Shown here: positions 6,054 to 9,185 of the stretch, one piece after another
How positions within the stretch are numbered: position 1 is the first letter of the stretch
Layout: each line of letters begins with the position of its first letter
Assembly (NCBI GenBank): GCA_030043395.1
Contig: JASHXW010000580.1
Location: 1-9,185 of the forward strand
DNA from: Streptosporangiaceae bacterium
Lineage (GTDB): Bacteria > Actinomycetota > Actinomycetes > Streptosporangiales > Streptosporangiaceae
Length of the DNA stretch: 9,185 nt
Direction of reading: 5' to 3'
Position numbers and translations under genes: made by a program
Notes under the pieces: generated by a model
Told to the model about the DNA's origin: nothing
The model's input: the letters and a program-made list of their open reading frames with translations, nothing else
Database searches by the model: none

Positions 6054-6968
6054 GTGGACATGCACCCGGACCAGCTGACAGTTACTGAGGATGCTGTTCG
6101 GGAGCTGGTATCAGTTCAGTTTCCCCAGTGGCGGGGCCTACCGGTCAGCAGGGTCGCCTCGCAGGGCACGGTCAATGCGCTCTTCCGTATCGGCCACGGG
6201 CTCGTCGCACGATTCCCCCTTCAGCCCGGCGACGTCGCGGCAACCCGGCGATGGCTGGAGACCGAGGCTAGCGCCGCACGTGAGCTTGCGGGCCGGACCG
6301 CGTTTCGCACGCCGGAACATGTGGCGCTCGGCAAGCCCGGCCAGGGGTACCCGCTCCCGTGGTCGGTGCAGACCTGGCTGCCAGGAACGACGGCGACCGA
6401 CGATGACCCCGGTCAGTCGACCGGATTCGCGCACGATCTCGCCGACTTCATCGCCAGCGTGCGGGCCATCGACACCCGGGGCAGGGCCTTCAGCGGGCAT
6501 GGGCGCGGTGGTGACCTGCCGAACCACGACGAATGGATGCGGACTTGCTTCGAGCGCAGCGAGGACCTGCTCGACGTGCAAGTGCTGCGTCACATGTGGA
6601 GCGAGCTGCGCGAACTACCACGCCGCCGCGGCGACCTCATGACTCATGGCGACCTGATTCCCGGCAACGTACTTGTCCGCGGCGGGCGGCTGACGGGAGT
6701 CATCGACGTCGGCGGGCTGAAACCAGCCGATCCAGCGCTGGATCTGGTGAGCGCCTGGCATCTGCTTGAGGACGCGCCGCGGCAGGTGCTCCGCGCCGAC
6801 CTTCGCTGCGACGACCTTGAATGGGAACGCGGCAAGGCATGGGCATTCGAACAGGCGATGGGGCTGGTCTGGTACTACCTGCAGAGCAACCCGGCAATGA
6901 GCCGCTTGGGTCGCCGCACGCTGGAACGCCTCACGGCTGACCGCATGCTGGCAGAGAACGGTTACTAG
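6054..6968 (+). CDS. APH-fold antibiotic/small-molecule phosphotransferase, Mph/APH(2'')-like
   Basis: 304 residues from GTG6054; ATG6060 two codons later is equally plausible and neither has a clear ribosome site. The N-lobe contains SQGTVNALFRIGHGLVARFP (36-55), where R53 sits at the usual ATP-binding lysine position, as in the WxLRxP element of macrolide kinases. A hinge follows (WSVQTWLPG, 103-111). The catalytic loop is MTHGDLIPGNVLV (196-208; D200 base, N205 metal ligand), and the metal-binding motif is VIDVGG (216-221) instead of IDFG, then PADPALDLVSAW. The catalytic residues are intact. This subfamily is common in actinomycetes, often annotated as aminoglycoside phosphotransferase without proof of substrate. 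It belongs to a different branch from the other kinase in the window (HGD rather than HAD motif), so the pair is not a recent duplication. It ends 10 nt from the convergent regulator gene with no room for a terminator hairpin. Confidence 0.88.
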   Translation: MDMHPDQLTVTEDAVRELVSVQFPQWRGLPVSRVASQGTVNALFRIGHGLVARFPLQPGDVAATRRWLETEASAARELAGRTAFRTPEHVALGKPGQGYPLPWSVQTWLPGTTATDDDPGQSTGFAHDLADFIASVRAIDTRGRAFSGHGRGGDLPNHDEWMRTCFERSEDLLDVQVLRHMWSELRELPRRRGDLMTHGDLIPGNVLVRGGRLTGVIDVGGLKPADPALDLVSAWHLLEDAPRQVLRADLRCDDLEWERGKAWAFEQAMGLVWYYLQSNPAMSRLGRRTLERLTADRMLAENGY

Positions 6969-6978
6969 CCGGCCACGA

Positions 6979-7875
6979 CTAGCGGAGCATCGACCGCAGG
7001 GCCCGCGCGCTGTCGTCCGGACTCAGCGCATCCCGGCGGAGCCGCTCCATCACCGCGTTGTACTCGGCGACCGCGTCGGGCTTGTCCAGGTACTGGGCGC
7101 CGCTCAGCTGCTCGAGGTAAACCAGATCGGGCACCTCGAGCTCGCCGAAGTCCAGCAGGCTGAACGAGCCGCCGGCCGCCGCGTGGCCGCCGGCCTTGAA
7201 CGGGACTACCTGGATAGTCACGTTGGGCCGCTCGGACATCTCGATGAGGTGCTGCAGTTGCGCGCGCATGGCGCGAGTCCCGCCGATCGGCCGCGAAAGC
7301 AGGGCCTCGTCGAGCACCATCGCCAGGCTCGGCGGGTCTGGCCGGTCGAGCACGATCTGCCGCGCCATCCGCAGGTCGACGCGGCGGCTGATCTCCTTGG
7401 GGTTGGAGTAGGCGAGCATGATGACCGCGCGAGCGTAGTCCTCGGTCTGCAGCAGGCCGGGCACGAACTGAACCTCGTACGCGCGGATCTGGCTGGCGGC
7501 TTCCTCGAGCCCCACGTACGTGTCGAACCAGGCAGGCAGGACGTCGGCGTAGTCGTGCCACCACCCCGGCGAGTTCGCGCGGATCGTGACGTCGCGCAGG
7601 AGCTCCCGCACCTTGAGATCGGTGACTCCGTAGAACGTGAGCAGGTCAGCGACGTCGCGTTCCTTGAATCCGACGCGCCCAGTCTCCAGCCTGCTGACCT
7701 TGGAGTAGGAGGCGCGGATGACGTTGCCGGCCTCTTCCAGCGAGATGCGCTTGGCCTCGCGCAGGCGCCGTAGGTATGCGCCAAGCAGGATGCGCAGGAC
7801 CGTGGGGCTCGAGTTCGCCGGCGACTCGGTCAGGACCGGGGTGGCGACCCCCAGCGATCCGGCCGCTGTCACCAT
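6979..7875 (-). CDS. XRE-type HTH regulator with DUF5753 domain
   Basis: 298 residues from ATG7875, which has AAGGGG 5 nt upstream. The helix-turn-helix lies at about residues 27-90: LGAYLRRLREAKRISLEEAG, then VIRASYSKVSRLETGR (52-67), and a helix ending with FYGVTDLKVRELL. The DUF5753 domain follows from about 104 (WWHDYADVLPAWFDTYVGLEEAA) through YEVQFVPGLLQTEDYARA (133-150) and PNVTIQVVPF (217-226) to near the C-terminus. Length and order are normal for this large actinobacterial family, in which members are often encoded beside a small DUF397 protein and include developmental regulators related to WhiJ. No DUF397 gene is next to it here. A longer in-frame start at 8040 is possible but would cover the intergenic region and has no comparable ribosome site. 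It is divergent from the CocE-type hydrolase gene and may control it and itself; this is inferred from position only. Confidence 0.92.
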   Translation of the reverse strand: MVTAAGSLGVATPVLTESPANSSPTVLRILLGAYLRRLREAKRISLEEAGNVIRASYSKVSRLETGRVGFKERDVADLLTFYGVTDLKVRELLRDVTIRANSPGWWHDYADVLPAWFDTYVGLEEAASQIRAYEVQFVPGLLQTEDYARAVIMLAYSNPKEISRRVDLRMARQIVLDRPDPPSLAMVLDEALLSRPIGGTRAMRAQLQHLIEMSERPNVTIQVVPFKAGGHAAAGGSFSLLDFGELEVPDLVYLEQLSGAQYLDKPDAVAEYNAVMERLRRDALSPDDSARALRSMLR

Positions 7876-8137
7876 TACGTCCCCTTGCCGGCCGGGCTGA
7901 AGTTGCTTAACCTCCAAAGTCTCCCACGCCGGCGGCCATTGCGCTAGAAGCGCGACCATGCGATTGCGAAACGATGGCCAGTAACGTACTCGCCGCGCAA
8001 ATACGAATCGCCCGCCCATATATCTGCACCCAAAGTGCACAAACCTCGGTGCGTGGCGCCCAGCAACCGCCCAGGTTGGCGCCCGCCAGCCGCGTCAAGG
8101 GCTGGAGTCGGCGGCGCACGGTGCTTACCATCTCGGC
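7876..8137. promoter_or_regulatory. Divergent regulatory region with short inverted repeats
   Basis: This 262-nt region between the regulator and hydrolase genes should carry both promoters. It contains the regulator's ribosome site (AAGGGG on the minus strand, 7881-7886) and two compact inverted repeats. GCGCT-AGA-AGCGC is at 7941-7953 and TGCAC-CCAAA-GTGCA is at 8025-8039; the latter lies beside an AT-rich patch (CATATAT, 8017-8023) that could be a minus-strand -10. They are candidate operator half-sites, possibly for the adjacent regulator, but the two repeats do not share a sequence. Confidence 0.4.
8126..8131 (+). promoter_or_regulatory. -10-like element for leaderless hydrolase transcript
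   Basis: TACCAT fits the actinobacterial TANNNT consensus and ends 6 nt before ATG8138, so transcription would begin at or next to the start codon. No Shine-Dalgarno sequence precedes this ATG, which fits leaderless translation. The -35 region (TGGAGT, 8103-8108, 17-nt spacer) is a poor match. Confidence 0.35.
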
Positions 8138-9185
8138 ATGCCGTTGAATCTAGCCAGCCATGTCGTCCAGCGCGCCCTGCACCTGGATCCGCCACCGACG
8201 CGCGACGTCGCGGTCGAGCACGACCTCCGAGTCCCCATGCACGACGGAGCGGTGCTGCTGGCAGACAGATGGGCGCCGCGATCGGCCAGCAATGCAGCGC
8301 CTGACTCGGCGTCGCTGCCGACGGCGCTGCTGCGCAGCCCGTATGGACGGCGCGGGTTGCTCGCCACGGGCTTGGCCCGGCCGATCGCCGAACGCGGTTA
8401 CCAGGTGCTGATCCAGAGCACCAGGGGCACGTTCGGGTCAGGCGGGGACTTCGACCCCATGCGGCGCGAGCGCGAGGACGGCCTGGCGACCCTGGAGTGG
8501 CTGGTGAAGCAGCCCTGGTTCGGCGGCTCGATCGTGCTGTTCGGGCTGAGCTACCTGGGCTACGTCCAGTGGGCCGTGGCGGACAGCCTGCCGCCCGAGG
8601 TCAAGGCGATGATCCCGCAGGTGACCGAGTCCGCGCTGACGCTGGAGTTCCTGCGCAAGGACGGCCTGTCGCTGGAAACGCCGTTCGGCTGGGGGGCGAT
8701 GGTCGCGCTGCAGGGCCGATCGCTGGCCATGCTCCGCGAGCCTGCGCGCGCCAGGCGGACTAGCAAGGCGCTGAGCACGCTTCCATTGGGCCGCGCCGAC
8801 GTCGCCGCCATCGGGCGGCGCAGCGACTATATCCAGGACATCCTTGCCTGCGACGCCGAAGACCCGCGGTGGGCCGGGATCGATCACCGGCAGCGCGTGG
8901 CTAGCGTGGGCGTCCCGGTCAGCTCGATCGGCGGCTGGTATGACATCTTCCTGCCCGGCCAGCTCCGCGACTTCCAGGTCCTGCAGGACGCTGGCCGCCA
9001 GGCCCGGCTGACGGTCGGCCCGTGGACGCATACGTCGATGGACCCCCTGATGTTCCGCGAGGTGCTCGAGTTCGGGCTGCCGCTGGCCCGCGGCGAGCAG
9101 CCGCCCGAGCGCGCCGCGGTGCGGCTGTACGTGATGGGCCAGGACGCCTGGCGGGACTTCGGTTCCTGGCCACCTCCCGGGTACA
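8138..9185 (+). CDS. CocE/NonD-family (peptidase S15-like) serine hydrolase, partial
   Basis: The frame is open from ATG8138 to the right edge: 349 complete codons and no stop. It begins without a signal peptide, so it should be cytoplasmic. The alpha/beta-hydrolase domain contains RSPYG (66-70; Y69 matches the oxyanion tyrosine of cocaine esterase), QSTRGTFGSGGDF (93-105), the nucleophile elbow GLSYLG with Ser138, GGWYDIF with acid Asp269, and GPWTH with His298. The triad is therefore complete. An inserted helical cap lies roughly at 160-255. From about residue 327 (AVRLYVMGQDAWRDFGSWPP) the C-terminal jelly-roll domain begins, and most of it is outside the window. Members cleave esters, amides or acyl-peptides; the substrate here is unknown. 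The gene is divergent from the HTH/DUF5753 regulator and may be its target. GC is high (44 of 60 bases in 8461-8520), typical of the host genome. Confidence 0.9.
   Translation, partial: MPLNLASHVVQRALHLDPPPTRDVAVEHDLRVPMHDGAVLLADRWAPRSASNAAPDSASLPTALLRSPYGRRGLLATGLARPIAERGYQVLIQSTRGTFGSGGDFDPMRREREDGLATLEWLVKQPWFGGSIVLFGLSYLGYVQWAVADSLPPEVKAMIPQVTESALTLEFLRKDGLSLETPFGWGAMVALQGRSLAMLREPARARRTSKALSTLPLGRADVAAIGRRSDYIQDILACDAEDPRWAGIDHRQRVASVGVPVSSIGGWYDIFLPGQLRDFQVLQDAGRQARLTVGPWTHTSMDPLMFREVLEFGLPLARGEQPPERAAVRLYVMGQDAWRDFGSWPPPGY

Noticed and set aside
6969..6978. Terminator or DUF397 gene between second kinase and regulator
   Set aside because: Only 10 nt separate the two stop codons, leaving no room for a hairpin or small gene.
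7183..7773. Plus-strand open frame opposite the DUF5753 regulator
   Set aside because: The minus strand encodes a clear HTH and DUF5753 protein with a good ribosome site; this frame is its shadow.
7876..8040. N-terminal extension of the regulator from an upstream start at 8040
   Set aside because: It would remove the intergenic operator region and lacks a Shine-Dalgarno sequence, while ATG7875 has AAGGGG at the right distance and gives the normal family length.

Overview
The window comes from a GC-rich Gram-positive genome, almost certainly an actinomycete (Streptomyces/Streptosporangiales-like). The support is frequent GTG starts, strong G/C preference at third codon positions, and an HTH plus DUF5753 regulator of a kind that is expanded in sporulating actinobacteria. 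I see no rRNA, tRNA, transposase or CRISPR array. The genus cannot be decided from this sequence alone.

Left part (1-4027): a cell-surface glycan locus arranged divergently. Reading left from about 1300 are a single-pass membrane protein with an extracytoplasmic domain and, 5 nt further on, a polytopic membrane protein that runs off the left edge. Together they resemble the two halves of DUF1616-type proteins found in polysaccharide clusters. Reading right are a GT4-type glycosyltransferase and a UDP-glucose 6-dehydrogenase, 19 nt apart, which together could supply and use UDP-glucuronate. The divergent intergenic region (about 1301-1446) holds a nested set of inverted repeats that could fold in the 5' leader of the glycosyltransferase mRNA. 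Part of this left block is near 50% GC, well below the flanks.

Middle part (4079-6968): two different APH-fold small-molecule kinases, both on the plus strand, flank a minus-strand gene for a secreted protein built almost entirely of six YWTD-like blades. In DNA this shows as tandem 123-nt units. A hairpin between the first kinase and the propeller gene could terminate both convergent transcripts.

Right part (6979-9185): an HTH/DUF5753 regulator (minus strand) ends 10 nt from the second kinase. It is divergent from a CocE/NonD-family serine hydrolase (plus strand) that runs off the right edge. The 262-nt region between them carries short inverted repeats, as expected of an operator, and a -10-like element placed for leaderless transcription of the hydrolase. 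No DUF397 partner of the regulator is present.

Functionally, the left genes probably build and handle a glucuronate-containing surface polymer. The kinases, propeller, regulator and hydrolase look like ordinary accessory genes of the type that varies between actinomycete strains. I do not see a clearly new defence or mobile system. The most unusual items are the six-bladed propeller, the split DUF1616-like pair, and the structured leader.
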